Below are positions 45,615 to 54,085 of a stretch of DNA of 55,623 nt, one piece after another (within the stretch, counting starts at the first letter, position 1; the number at the start of each line of letters is the position of its first letter). Origin of the DNA: Kaistia terrae (GTDB lineage Bacteria > Pseudomonadota > Alphaproteobacteria > Rhizobiales > Kaistiaceae); the NCBI RefSeq assembly GCF_026344005.1, contig NZ_JAPKNH010000016.1, forward strand, positions 1-55,623. The letters are read 5' to 3'. The position numbers were made by a program, and so were the translations under genes. The notes beneath the pieces are model-generated. The model saw only the letters and a list, made by a program, of their open reading frames with translations, did no database searches and was not told the DNA's origin.

Positions 45615-48600
45615 TGGATCTGCAATCGCTCTCCGACGACGAACTCCGCGACCTCTATTCCCGCAGCCAGGGCGGCGGCGGTGGTGGCTCTCCCAGCCCC
45701 GCGCCAGACGCGTCTTGGGCCGAGCACCTGCCTATTGCTGGCAGCAGCAAGGACCAGTCGCATATGCAGGCCCGGCCGCTAGGAAGCCCCGGCAGCCAGG
45801 GTGTGGTTCCGAATGCCGCCCCGCAGCAGCAGTATCCCCCCAGCGTCGGGGCCGGCAGTACCGGCCGCGTCGCCCGCGTATTCGACAACATCAACGTCCA
45901 GCCGCAGCGTCCCGAGCTGCAAGCCGGCCTAGACGCAAAAGCAGGTGCCGCGTCCTTGCAGGACATGAGCGATGACGACCTGATTGCCCTGCACCAGCAG
46001 GCAAAGGGGCCGGGCGCTGGTATCACCCGAAACGTCGCCGCCGGCATGAACAACGCGCTCTACGCCACGGCGGGCGCGCCAGTCGATGCGATGACCTGGG
46101 CTCTCAACAAGGGCGTGCAGGGGATCAACGCGGCGACCGGCGCGGACCTCTCCGAAATCCGGAACCCCATCGGCGGAAGCCAGTCGATTGCCAATGCCTT
46201 CGGGGGCCTCGGTGTCGATGACCCGGCCAGCGTTCAGGCCAACACGACCGGCGAGCGGATTGCGCGCGGCGTTGGTGAGGGCATCGGCTACACGGTTGCC
46301 CCACAAGCGGCAGTCGGTGGCCTGGCCAAAGCTGGCGCCATCGCCCCGGAAGTTGCGGCCGGCGCCTACAATCTCCTCGGGTGGCCCAACAGCACCGCGG
46401 CGGTGGCCGGGAATGCAGTTGCAGGCGGCGCAGCGGGCGGCGGAGCATCGGCGGCTATGGAAGCCACTCCCGACCGCTACGACCCGCTCAGTGGACTCGC
46501 TGGCGGTATGGCCGGCGGAGCGGTTGGCACGCTGGTGTCGGGTGTTCCCCGGATGATGGCCGAAGGTGGCCGGATCGTCGGTGATATGGTTGCGCCTATG
46601 ACGCGTGGCGGCAAAGAGCGGATGGCAGCCCAGACCCTCCGGGACGCAACGACCGACCCACGCGCAGCGGCAGAAGCGCTGTCCAATCCCGGCGAGCTGG
46701 TGCCGGGTTCGAAGCCAACGACCTTCCAGCAGACTGGCGACATGGGCCTCGGAGCCCTCGAACGCCGCTATGCGACGCAGGACCCGGTGGCCTTCAATCA
46801 GCGCCGCGCCGATCAGAATTCAGCCCGGCTCGACTCCCTCGGCACGATCCAGCCCGAAGGTAATCCCCAGGCCATCACGCAGGCGTTCCGGTCGCGGCTG
46901 GCCGATATCGACAAGCAGACGGACGCCGCGTTGCAGACTGCCCTGCAGAACGCTCGTGGCAAGGCCCAGGCCCTCGGCGGTAACGTCTCGGCCGAAGCCT
47001 CTGGCGACGCTATCCGGACCGCCGCTCGCGAAGCAGAGACCGTGACGCGGGAAGGCGAGCGCGCACTGTGGAAGGCGGTCGACCCCGAGGGCAAGCTGGC
47101 CCTGCAGAGCGACAACGTCAAAGCCGCCGCAACCGGCATTCGCAAGGAAATGCCCGAGACCGCGAAGCCGATGGAAGGTGAAGAGGCGGCCATCTTCGAC
47201 GTGGCGAGCCGGCTCAAGCCATCCATCTCCTTCAACGCCATGTCGGCACTGCGGTCGCGTGTCTCGACACTGATGCGTCAGGAGATGATGACAAACGGTC
47301 AGACCCCGACCTATGCTCGCCTGAAGCGCCTTCGCGGTGCCGTTGAGCAGGATGTCGAGGGCGTGCTCTCCCGGAAGGCCGCGCAGGAGGCAGAGGCCGT
47401 CGCCGTAGGGGCGATGCGCGAAGAAGATACGATGTTGGCCGCATGGCAGAGGATGTCGGATGACTGGGTCGCCCAGAAATCCACCCGAGAGGTTGGGCAG
47501 GAGATTGGAGCGGGTTCTGGGCCAACTGTCGGGGGTCGAGGAGTCGGACGTCCCGGCGTTTCTGGCATTCGCGGAACAGCGGGCCAAGGCGGCACAGGAT
47601 TTCGAGACCCTGCGAGCAATCCGGGACTATCGCCAGATGCAGGCCTCACTCCCAACTTCGACGACGCCGCCCGAGGCCGGCTGAGCGCCGCGAACGAGGC
47701 GACGAAGCAGCGCGCCCGCAATTTCAACGAAGGCCCGGTGGGCGACATCCTCCGACGCTCCGGCAATGATGGCCCGTACCGCCTGCAGAACGCCGCCGTC
47801 CCCGAAAAGCTGTTCTTCCCCGGCGGCCGCTCCGCCGAAAACATCAGACGGTTCCGAAAGGCGGTTGGCGATGACAAAGCCATCGACCACCTGCAGGGCT
47901 TTGCCGTCGCGCAGATGCGAAAGGCAGCCGAAACCCCGGACGGCATCATTGACCCCAGGCGGCTTGAGGCGTGGAAGCGTCGGCACGGTGAAGCGCTGAA
48001 GGCGTTCCCTGCGCTCAATGCCAAGTTCGCCGATGTCGCCAAGGCTTCCCAGACCGCTATCGATGCGGGCGCCAGCCGGGCCGCGCAGCTCGACGACTAC
48101 CAGAAGGGCATCTTCGGTAAGCTGATCGGAGCCGAGCACCCCGACGACATCACCCGAATGGTCGGTAGCGTCTTCGGCCGCCAGGACGCCAGCGCCATGA
48201 TGGCCCAGCTTGCCCGGACAGTCAGCGGTAATCCCGAGGCCATCCAGGGCCTACGGAAATCGGTTGTCGACCACATGCTGGGCCGGCTGGTCTCAAATAC
48301 CGAGGCGGCAACGAGCGGCCGGGCTCTCCTGAAGTCGGACCAGTTCCAGAGCTTCATCAAGCAGAACCGGGCGGCCCTGCGGCGGATCTTCGGCGACCAC
48401 GAGTTGGGACAGATGCAGGCGATTGCCGACGACCTGCAGCGTGCCAATCGGTCCATCTCGGCGGTGAAACTGCCGGGCGGTTCCAATACCCCGCAAGACA
48501 TGCTCGCCGCGGCGAAGGGCGACAGCCGCAAGACGATCCTGTCAAAACTCGCCCTCGCCGCGCTTGCGTCAACAGCCGGTGGGCTTGGCGGCGGCGCCAT

Positions 48601-48964
48601 CGCCATCCTGGGAGCGAATGCTGTCACGGCGGCGCGCAAGGCAGGGCTCAACACAATTGACGACCTGGTGCGGGATGCGCTTTTGCACCCGGATCGGGCC
48701 GTCCTGCTGCTGTCCAAGCGGCCTTTCAAGCCCGACACCGGACCGGCCGTCACGCTGATGAAGCGCTACAATCAGGCATCCATTACGGGCGCCGCGACGA
48801 CGCGCGACGATCCGGGCGGGTCTAACCGGAACGATCCGTTGCAGGTGACGGCAACCCGGCCGGCAAACTGGGCGGAAGCCATGCCTGCCAGCCGAACCGG
48901 GGGCATCATGGACGAGCTATCTGGCGGCACAGACTACGCCAAGAAATTGGGGCTCGACCGATGA
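45614..48964 (+). CDS. Large phage internal virion-like protein
   Basis: 1116 aa. The first ~130 residues are low in complexity and contain two similar DDEL/DDDL motifs (LQSLSDDELRDLYSRS and LQDMSDDDLIALHQQ). A Gly/Ala-rich, possibly membrane-interacting middle (GNAVAGGAAGGGASAAMEAT, AGGMAGGAVGTLVSGV) is followed by long helical stretches (FRSRLADIDKQTDAALQTAL). The last part has another hydrophobic Gly/Ala segment (LALAALASTAGGLGGGAIAI). This is the usual layout of large podophage ejection proteins. The start overlaps the previous stop. Around 47,500-47,690 the +1 frame also looks protein-like. Confidence 0.7.
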   Translation: MDLQSLSDDELRDLYSRSQGGGGGGSPSPAPDASWAEHLPIAGSSKDQSHMQARPLGSPGSQGVVPNAAPQQQYPPSVGAGSTGRVARVFDNINVQPQRPELQAGLDAKAGAASLQDMSDDDLIALHQQAKGPGAGITRNVAAGMNNALYATAGAPVDAMTWALNKGVQGINAATGADLSEIRNPIGGSQSIANAFGGLGVDDPASVQANTTGERIARGVGEGIGYTVAPQAAVGGLAKAGAIAPEVAAGAYNLLGWPNSTAAVAGNAVAGGAAGGGASAAMEATPDRYDPLSGLAGGMAGGAVGTLVSGVPRMMAEGGRIVGDMVAPMTRGGKERMAAQTLRDATTDPRAAAEALSNPGELVPGSKPTTFQQTGDMGLGALERRYATQDPVAFNQRRADQNSARLDSLGTIQPEGNPQAITQAFRSRLADIDKQTDAALQTALQNARGKAQALGGNVSAEASGDAIRTAAREAETVTREGERALWKAVDPEGKLALQSDNVKAAATGIRKEMPETAKPMEGEEAAIFDVASRLKPSISFNAMSALRSRVSTLMRQEMMTNGQTPTYARLKRLRGAVEQDVEGVLSRKAAQEAEAVAVGAMREEDTMLAAWQRMSDDWVAQKSTREVGQEIGAGSGPTVGGRGVGRPGVSGIRGTAGQGGTGFRDPASNPGLSPDAGLTPNFDDAARGRLSAANEATKQRARNFNEGPVGDILRRSGNDGPYRLQNAAVPEKLFFPGGRSAENIRRFRKAVGDDKAIDHLQGFAVAQMRKAAETPDGIIDPRRLEAWKRRHGEALKAFPALNAKFADVAKASQTAIDAGASRAAQLDDYQKGIFGKLIGAEHPDDITRMVGSVFGRQDASAMMAQLARTVSGNPEAIQGLRKSVVDHMLGRLVSNTEAATSGRALLKSDQFQSFIKQNRAALRRIFGDHELGQMQAIADDLQRANRSISAVKLPGGSNTPQDMLAAAKGDSRKTILSKLALAALASTAGGLGGGAIAILGANAVTAARKAGLNTIDDLVRDALLHPDRAVLLLSKRPFKPDTGPAVTLMKRYNQASITGAATTRDDPGGSNRNDPLQVTATRPANWAEAMPASRTGGIMDELSGGTDYAKKLGLDR

Positions 48965-49590
48965 GCACCGCGAGCGCCCCTTTCCAGCCCAAGGCCAGCC
49001 CCGCGTCGGAGGAGCCGGAAGACCTGTTCATCCTCGCCTATGACGAGCATCTTGCCGCGGTCGACCGGACGGACGAACTAGCCAAGGAGTGCGAACGGGT
49101 CAGCGCCGCCATGCCGAGGGAGATGCAGCGCAATCCTCGCGCCTTGATCGGTCTGAAGACGGAGGACGGCAAGAGTGTCCCGGCCTATGCAGAAACGCAT
49201 GACGAGATAGACCAGGCAGCCGAAGCCATGCTCGAAGGCTGCAGCGGCGACGCGGTGACGGACCTTCCTGTCATCGAGGCGTTTGGGAAGGCCGCGCACG
49301 CCGCGCTCGATGCCGACGAGAAGCAGCTACGGGAAGCGCGGGTGGTCTATGGGCTCGACGAAGCGCTTGAGCGTCATCTCGATTCCTTTGCCGACATCCG
49401 GGAAACGCGCGAGCGCCTGCTGGCCATCGTTCCTATCAGCCCCGAAGGTATCGTGTGGCTGTCGAAGTTCCTGCACTCCGAAGCGAACTGGGGCGGCGAC
49501 ATAGAAACCATAGCAAAGGCTGCGCGCAATCTCGTCACGGCAACCGGCCGGCTGGTGTTCAGCCGGGATCTGCACCCGACGCTGCATTGA
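48961..49590 (+). CDS. Phage-element protein of unknown function
   Basis: 209 aa and acidic, mostly helical (YDEHLAAVDRTDELAKECER, then LDADEKQLREARVVYGLDEA). It starts in an ATGA overlap with the large virion-like gene and ends 8 bp before the next gene. No motif is recognised. Position suggests a role in the same late-type operon. Confidence 0.75.
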   Translation: MSTASAPFQPKASPASEEPEDLFILAYDEHLAAVDRTDELAKECERVSAAMPREMQRNPRALIGLKTEDGKSVPAYAETHDEIDQAAEAMLEGCSGDAVTDLPVIEAFGKAAHAALDADEKQLREARVVYGLDEALERHLDSFADIRETRERLLAIVPISPEGIVWLSKFLHSEANWGGDIETIAKAARNLVTATGRLVFSRDLHPTLH

Positions 49591-49598
49591 GGAGCATC

Positions 49599-50243
49599 AT
49601 GGCCAAGCCAACGAAATCCAAGGTCGTGCCCCTGCGCCCGACAGACCCAGTGCCCGTATCCTCACGGCCCGAGCCAGGGCAGCGGACGCAGAAGGCGATA
49701 CAGCAGGCAGCGGCGCGGCAGATAGACCGAACGCAACCGATCAAAGTGACTATGGAGATCCAGCCGGACGGGCCGCCTATCATCGGTTGCCCTCATAACG
49801 ACGCGGACGGCTTTATGGTCCATCTGCGCGAAACGTTCGGGGGTGGCTCCAACGATTTCGCATGGCGTCAGCTGGGGCTCGTCAGGACATCCGGCAACGC
49901 GACCGACGAGGAGGAACTGAACGCTGCGCTGGCCTTCATCGGTGGAATCCAGCCCAACGACCAGATTGAGGCGGCTCTGGCGGTGCAGATGCTCGGGACG
50001 CATGAGGCCTCTGTGCGCCTCCTGGCCACGGCCATGAAGTCCGGTCACATCGACAGCATCGAGCGCTATGTGAACATGGCGACCAAGATGCAGCGGACGT
50101 TCGCGGCCCAGGTAGAGGCGATGAAGCGCTATCGGTCCAGCGGCGTGCAGACGATCCGCGTGCAGCACCAGACTGTGACCGTGGAGAACGGCGGCCAAGC
50201 CATCGTCGGCGATGTCCAGCAAGGGGGAGGCCGGAGGGGGTGA
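49599..50243 (+). CDS. Conserved rhizobial phage-element protein (unknown function)
   Basis: 214 aa with a strong GGAG site before the ATG. The middle (ALAVQMLGTHEASVRLLATA) and end (AQVEAMKRYRSSGVQTIRVQ, then GGQAIVGDVQQGGG) match a recurring pattern in rhizobial hypothetical proteins, where a Lys/Arg-rich helix is followed by a QxVxVxNGGQAIVG tail. These usually neighbour an HGG-motif gene, as here. Its stop overlaps the start of that gene. Function is not known. Confidence 0.75.
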   Translation: MAKPTKSKVVPLRPTDPVPVSSRPEPGQRTQKAIQQAAARQIDRTQPIKVTMEIQPDGPPIIGCPHNDADGFMVHLRETFGGGSNDFAWRQLGLVRTSGNATDEEELNAALAFIGGIQPNDQIEAALAVQMLGTHEASVRLLATAMKSGHIDSIERYVNMATKMQRTFAAQVEAMKRYRSSGVQTIRVQHQTVTVENGGQAIVGDVQQGGGRRG

Positions 50244-50518
50244 CGACCGAAATCATGGATAACCCCATAGACCGTCTGTCCGCCGCCCGGAATGCACCTC
50301 GTTGCACCGCTAAGGCGAAGCGCAGCGGCTTCCAGTGCCGCGCCCCAGCCGTCCGTGGCTGGAGGGTTTGCCGCTGTCACGGGGCACGCGGCGGCGCTCC
50401 GAAGGGCGAGCGTCACGGTCTATACCGGCATGGGCTTTACACGGGCGAGGCTATCGATGCTCGCCGGGAGATGCGGGCACTGTTCATCGCCGCGCGGGAG
50501 ATACTGGCTCAGTTTTAG
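50240..50518 (+). CDS. HGG-motif small protein, intact copy
   Basis: 92 aa starting at GTG 50240 (GTGA overlap with the previous gene), or at ATG 50255. The pattern CTAKAKRSGFQCRAPAVRGW, CRCHGARGGAPKGERHGLYR and HGLYTGEAIDARREMRALF is the short family often written as HGGxxxGAPxGNxNAxxHG. Three conserved cysteines and a His could bind zinc. A diverged, frameshifted copy lies at 51146-51379. Confidence 0.8.
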   Translation: MTTEIMDNPIDRLSAARNAPRCTAKAKRSGFQCRAPAVRGWRVCRCHGARGGAPKGERHGLYRHGLYTGEAIDARREMRALFIAAREILAQF

Positions 50519-50526
50519 CGCCGGCC

Positions 50527-50790
50527 CTAATCCGTCTCACCCAGGCGGTCGGCGAGGTCGGCCAGTGCCAGTTCCTGAACCTTTTTCGTGTGGTCATCCG
50601 CCGGAATCGCCTGTTGGATCAACAGGGCGGAGGCACGATAGATGTCATTGACCTCAGAGGGCAAAAGAATGCTCTTGTTCATCAGCGTCTGGAGCAGACA
50701 ATCCATCACCTTCGTGGCGACCAGCCCCGCCGCCGCAACTTGAGCCAGCGCCTGATCCGACTGTCCCGCATTATCCTGCTCTTCGCGCAT
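50527..50790 (-). CDS. Small helical protein of unknown function
   Basis: 87 aa leftward gene with LAQVAAAGLVATKVMDCLLQ and SEVNDIYRASALLIQQAIPA. The ATG at 50790 has GGGG upstream. It stands against the direction of its neighbours and between the two HGG gene copies. No family recognised; moderate confidence from composition alone. Confidence 0.55.
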   Translation of the reverse strand: MREEQDNAGQSDQALAQVAAAGLVATKVMDCLLQTLMNKSILLPSEVNDIYRASALLIQQAIPADDHTKKVQELALADLADRLGETD

Positions 50791-50803
50791 AGGCCCCACC
50801 CCA

Positions 50804-51127
50804 ATGATTCCGACAGCTCTCATGGATTGGCCCGAGGCCCGGATTTACTCTGGCACGGTGCTTCGCTTTCCAGCAATTGCGCCCTATGAGGACTGGGTTG
50901 ATTTCATGCTGGTGGTCCTGCCGTCGCAGGTAAACGCCTTGCTCGTGACGACAGGTTACAAGGCCGGGCTGGTGCCACAGGTATTGCCACCCGAGGCGGG
51001 TCCTACTGGAGCGATAGACAGTGACTGGCTGTTGGCGAACTGGAGCAAATGGGTTTTCCCTTCGACTCCCGTTGATCGGGTCTACGTAGTCAGGGGGTAT
51101 TCTTCATTGGCCCCCGAGCCCGAATGA
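50804..51127 (+). CDS. Imm45-like immunity protein
   Basis: 107 aa. ARIYSGTVLRFPAIAPYEDW, then VDFMLVVLP, LLVTTGYKAGLVPQVLP and LLANWSKWVFPSTPVDRVYVV follow the pattern I recall for the Imm45 family of polymorphic-toxin immunity proteins, especially the closing W-x-x-NW-x-KWV-P-x-C/S-x-V. No matching toxin gene lies nearby, so it is an orphan immunity gene carried by the element. The ATG at 50822 is another possible start. The family match needs a profile search. Confidence 0.65.
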   Translation: MIPTALMDWPEARIYSGTVLRFPAIAPYEDWVDFMLVVLPSQVNALLVTTGYKAGLVPQVLPPEAGPTGAIDSDWLLANWSKWVFPSTPVDRVYVVRGYSSLAPEPE

Positions 51128-51145
51128 CATAGGGCGCCGTCGCAG

Positions 51146-51379
51146 TTAGCCGGATTGCGCCCCGTTGCATAGCCAAGGCGGTCTACTGGTTTGCGCTGCG
51201 AGGCGCCGGCCGTGAGGGGCTGGACCGTGTGCCGATGCCATGGCGCCCGGGGCGGGGCACCGAAGGGTGAGCGGAACGGACGGTACAGTCATGGGCTTTA
51301 TACGAGCTCGGCCATCGCCACCCGGCGCGAGGTCCGGGCGCTGTTCACGGCAGCTCGGGAAATGTTGGCACAGGTCTAG
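51146..51379 (+). pseudogene. Frameshifted second copy of the HGG-motif gene
   Basis: From about 51146 the DNA parallels the intact gene (CGTTGCATAGCCAAGGCG compared with CGTTGCACCGCTAAGGCG). The segment between AAGGCG and the conserved TGC is 16 bases here and 18 in the intact gene, so the frame is broken. Downstream it reads CEAPAVRGWTVCRCHGARGG, then APKGERNGRYSHGLYTSSAI and REVRALFTAAREMLAQV, closely like the intact copy. A fragment of 62 codons from TTG 51191 could still be translated. Confidence 0.75.
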
Positions 51380-51588
51380 CCCACTGGGCCGATGTTTCGG
51401 CCGGGTGGCAACTACACACCCGCCGGCTGTTTTGGCGGCCGGCGGGCGGATGCCGTCAGGTGGGGCGGGGGGCTTGTGCCTGACGGTCACGCGCAATTGG
51501 CGCACCGGATTGACGTAGCGTCAAGTTAGGTAATGGCGTGCATCGTGCTGGTGGGCATGTCGACATCTCGCCCTAGCTGGAACAGGCA

Positions 51589-51891
51589 ATGACCCGCATC
51601 TTTAAACCAGTCTTCGTTTGGGTAGGTGCTGGCAGTAGGCAGGCCATCGGGGATGTCGAGCGCGCGGCCGAGTGGCTGGTTTACCGATGGCCGGAACCGT
51701 TCAAATCGTCCGACCTGCATCGTATGGCCAAGCTCGCGTGTCTGGCGGCGCTGGAAGACAAGGCCGACACGGAAGCCGCCCGCGCCGCGTTCGTCCTGGC
51801 GGCGGAAGAGGCCGACATTCTGGCGCCCGACAATGTACGGCCTACTCCACAAACAGATCAGCCCCCGCGCCGAGGGCGGAGGCGAGTTTAG
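51589..51891 (+). CDS. DUF982-family protein
   Basis: 100 aa. RAAEWLVYRWPEPFKSSDLH and KLACLAALEDKADTEAARAA, then FVLAAEEADIL, follow the DUF982 pattern, a family largely restricted to Hyphomicrobiales and often on plasmids and elements. Its role is unknown. About 70 bases upstream lies the palindrome TTGACGTAGCGTCAA (51510-51524). The last 50 bases overlap, on the other strand, the XRE remnant. Confidence 0.85.
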   Translation: MTRIFKPVFVWVGAGSRQAIGDVERAAEWLVYRWPEPFKSSDLHRMAKLACLAALEDKADTEAARAAFVLAAEEADILAPDNVRPTPQTDQPPRRGRRRV

Positions 51892-51961
51892 TCTGAGCCT
51901 CAAGCGACAATTCACGACCGCCTTCAGCGCCTCGGATCACAGCCGCGCTCAGCCCCCTGTA
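51842..51961 (-). pseudogene. C-terminal remnant of an XRE-type regulator
   Basis: A leftward open stretch of 39 codons ends in a stop at 51842 and is closed upstream by an in-frame stop (51962-51964). It reads GLSAAVIRGAEGGRELSLEA and QTKLASALGAGADLFVE, the usual second half of small rhizobial XRE repressors. The N-terminal half is missing; the histidine kinase gene lies where it would have been. Confidence 0.6.
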
Positions 51962-51983
51962 CTAACGTTTACAATAAGCGCTC

Positions 51984-53531
51984 ATGTATGCCGCGTTGGA
52001 GAAATGGCTGACCGAAAGATTGGGGTTCGCTTTGGTTGCGAAGAGCTCAGCGAGTTTTCTTTCTGGTGGCGGCGAGATGGGCCGACTTATGCGGTCGCAT
52101 GATTGGGCCGACAGCCCTATGGGCGCTCCCGAGACGTGGCCGCAAAGTCTCCGGCTTACCGTCCGTCTCTTGCTTAATACACGTCACCCCATGTTCATTT
52201 GGTGGGGGACCGACCTCATCCAATTCTACAACGATGGTTATCGCGAAACGATGGGGCCCGAGAGGCATCCAAGCGCTCTTGGCGACCGTGGCAAAGATTG
52301 TTGGCAAGAGATATGGCCAATCATTGGCCCGCAGATCGAGAGCGTCCTCGCTGGCAATGGCTCTACTTGGGATGAGGATCGGCTGGTTCCCATTACCCGC
52401 AACGGCGCGCGCGAGGACGTCTGGTGGACCTACAGCTATTCGCCGATCGATTTGGAAGGCAAAATTGGGGGGGTGCTGGTCATATGCAACGATATAACCA
52501 AGCATCATCTGGCAGCAGCGCGAGTGAAGGCAGAAGCTCAGCGTTTAAATATGCTCTTCCACCAAGCTCCAGGCTTTATGGCGGTTCTGCGAGGTTCAAA
52601 CCATGTCTTTGAACTCACAAATTCAGCGTTTGTGCGATTGGTCGGAAGTCGGCCCTTAGTGGGCCGGTCAGTTCATGAAGCAATACCCGAGGCAGCAGAG
52701 CAAGGATTTGTTGAGCTTTTAAACACCGTCTTCACCACCGGCATTGCTCATGTCGGGAGACGGGTGCCGATGGAACTCATTGGGAAAGACAATTTGCCCT
52801 CGCGGTCATTGGTAGTAGACTTTGTCTACCAGCCGATAATTGAAGATGATGGTAGCGTTTCAGGCATATTTGTCGAAGGTATAGATGTTACCGATCATGT
52901 AAAATCGGAAGAACATCTGATATTTCTCAATGAAGAGTTGAGGCATCGTGTCAAAAACACATTGGCTATTGTGAGCGCCATAGCAACTCAAACATTGCGA
53001 GGCCAAGAGCATGACGCGCAACTGGCGGCTTTTCGAGGAAGGCTCGTTGCCTTCGGTCGCGCCCACGACATTCTGACGCTATCCAGTACCGGTGAAGTTT
53101 CTCTCTACGACGTAGTGAGTGGGGCTATCGCGGCGCATCAATCGGCAGGACGCATTAGTTTTAAAGGTCCGGCGCTAGACCTTGGCCCTAAGCAGGCTCT
53201 CTCTCTCACCCTAGCGATTAACGAGCTAGCTACGAATGCCACAAAGTATGGCTCCCTCTCGGCGCAAAGCGGAAATGTATCGATCAGTTGGAATGTTTTA
53301 AGAGAGGAGGGAGGCCAGATCTTCAAATTCTTGTGGCAGGAGTCCGGCGGGCCCCATGTACAAGAGCCGTCAAAGCTTGGCTTTGGCACCAAGATGATTA
53401 ACACGGTACTCACCGATTTCAACGGGCGCGTAGACCTACGTTACGCATCTGAAGGCATTGAGCTTTCACTTATCTCTTCCGTAGAAAATCTGAAGGCCAG
53501 GATGACAACATCAATGACGGGGACGTCATGA
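51984..53531 (+). CDS. HWE-family sensor histidine kinase with PAS domains
   Basis: 515 aa, soluble. Residues ~30-170 form a PAS-like sensor opening with GGGEMGRLMRSHDWADSPMG and containing MFIWWGTDLIQFYNDGYR. A second PAS runs about 185-305. The HWE kinase core follows: phospho-acceptor His321 in ELRHRVKNTLAIVSAIATQT, N-box NELATNATKYGSLS (413-426), WQESGGP and a GFGTKMI G-box. No receiver partner lies nearby. Base composition is less GC-rich than in its neighbours, with many A/T third positions, which suggests separate acquisition. It directly follows an XRE remnant. Confidence 0.9.
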   Translation: MYAALEKWLTERLGFALVAKSSASFLSGGGEMGRLMRSHDWADSPMGAPETWPQSLRLTVRLLLNTRHPMFIWWGTDLIQFYNDGYRETMGPERHPSALGDRGKDCWQEIWPIIGPQIESVLAGNGSTWDEDRLVPITRNGAREDVWWTYSYSPIDLEGKIGGVLVICNDITKHHLAAARVKAEAQRLNMLFHQAPGFMAVLRGSNHVFELTNSAFVRLVGSRPLVGRSVHEAIPEAAEQGFVELLNTVFTTGIAHVGRRVPMELIGKDNLPSRSLVVDFVYQPIIEDDGSVSGIFVEGIDVTDHVKSEEHLIFLNEELRHRVKNTLAIVSAIATQTLRGQEHDAQLAAFRGRLVAFGRAHDILTLSSTGEVSLYDVVSGAIAAHQSAGRISFKGPALDLGPKQALSLTLAINELATNATKYGSLSAQSGNVSISWNVLREEGGQIFKFLWQESGGPHVQEPSKLGFGTKMINTVLTDFNGRVDLRYASEGIELSLISSVENLKARMTTSMTGTS

Positions 53532-54085
53532 GCCCAAGCTCCTAGTCTCCTACCCTACGGTTCGATGTGGCCCTTGCCTCCTGCCTGGTCCCCGTATTCG
53601 CCCGTGAATTCGGGGGGGGGGCGGGAGTCAACAAATGTGAACATTCTCGCGATTGGCAAAGCTCCTGCTAGGGCCGCCTGACGCGCGCCGCGCACTTGCA
53701 CGCACGCGAGGGAAGTTCCTGACTTCCGCAAATCGCCTGCGGGAGTCGCTGGCTAGATTTTGCCTCATGCGGGCTGGCGGGTAGCGCGTCGGTCCCAAAT
53801 CTCCGCCGGTGGCCTCGCCTGACTCGGGAAACGGCTAACGGCTGTCAAATGTAGACATTGGCGCAGGCAAGCCGTTTTCTAACGGGCGATAGCGGCTAGG
53901 CGGTGCCAGGTTGAATTCAATCAAGGGAAATCAAGATGGCCCATGGCGGCCTCGGCCCGGCCTGAAGAAACCTGAAGCGCCCCGTTTTCTTGCAAATGCT
54001 GACATCGCCTCGGTCCAAAGGGGCTTGACGCCGCAATCGGGACTATCCTGAACTGTCACGAGCCTACTGACCATGGAGGGCGAGG
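53532..54085. other. Long non-coding stretch between kinase and MerR genes
   Basis: No gene recognised. It contains a run of ten G (53612-53621), two copies of the dyad AATGT-NN-ACATT (53634-53645 and 53848-53859) and the left copy of a diverged direct repeat (53690-53835). It looks like a junction of several past insertions. Confidence 0.5.
53690..53835. repeat. Diverged direct repeat, left copy
   Basis: Shares with 54461-54610 the blocks TGCACGCACG, AATCGCCTGCGG and an exact 22-base block (53809-53830 equals 54584-54605), in the same order. The intervening sequence differs. The two copies flank the MerR gene. Confidence 0.7.
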
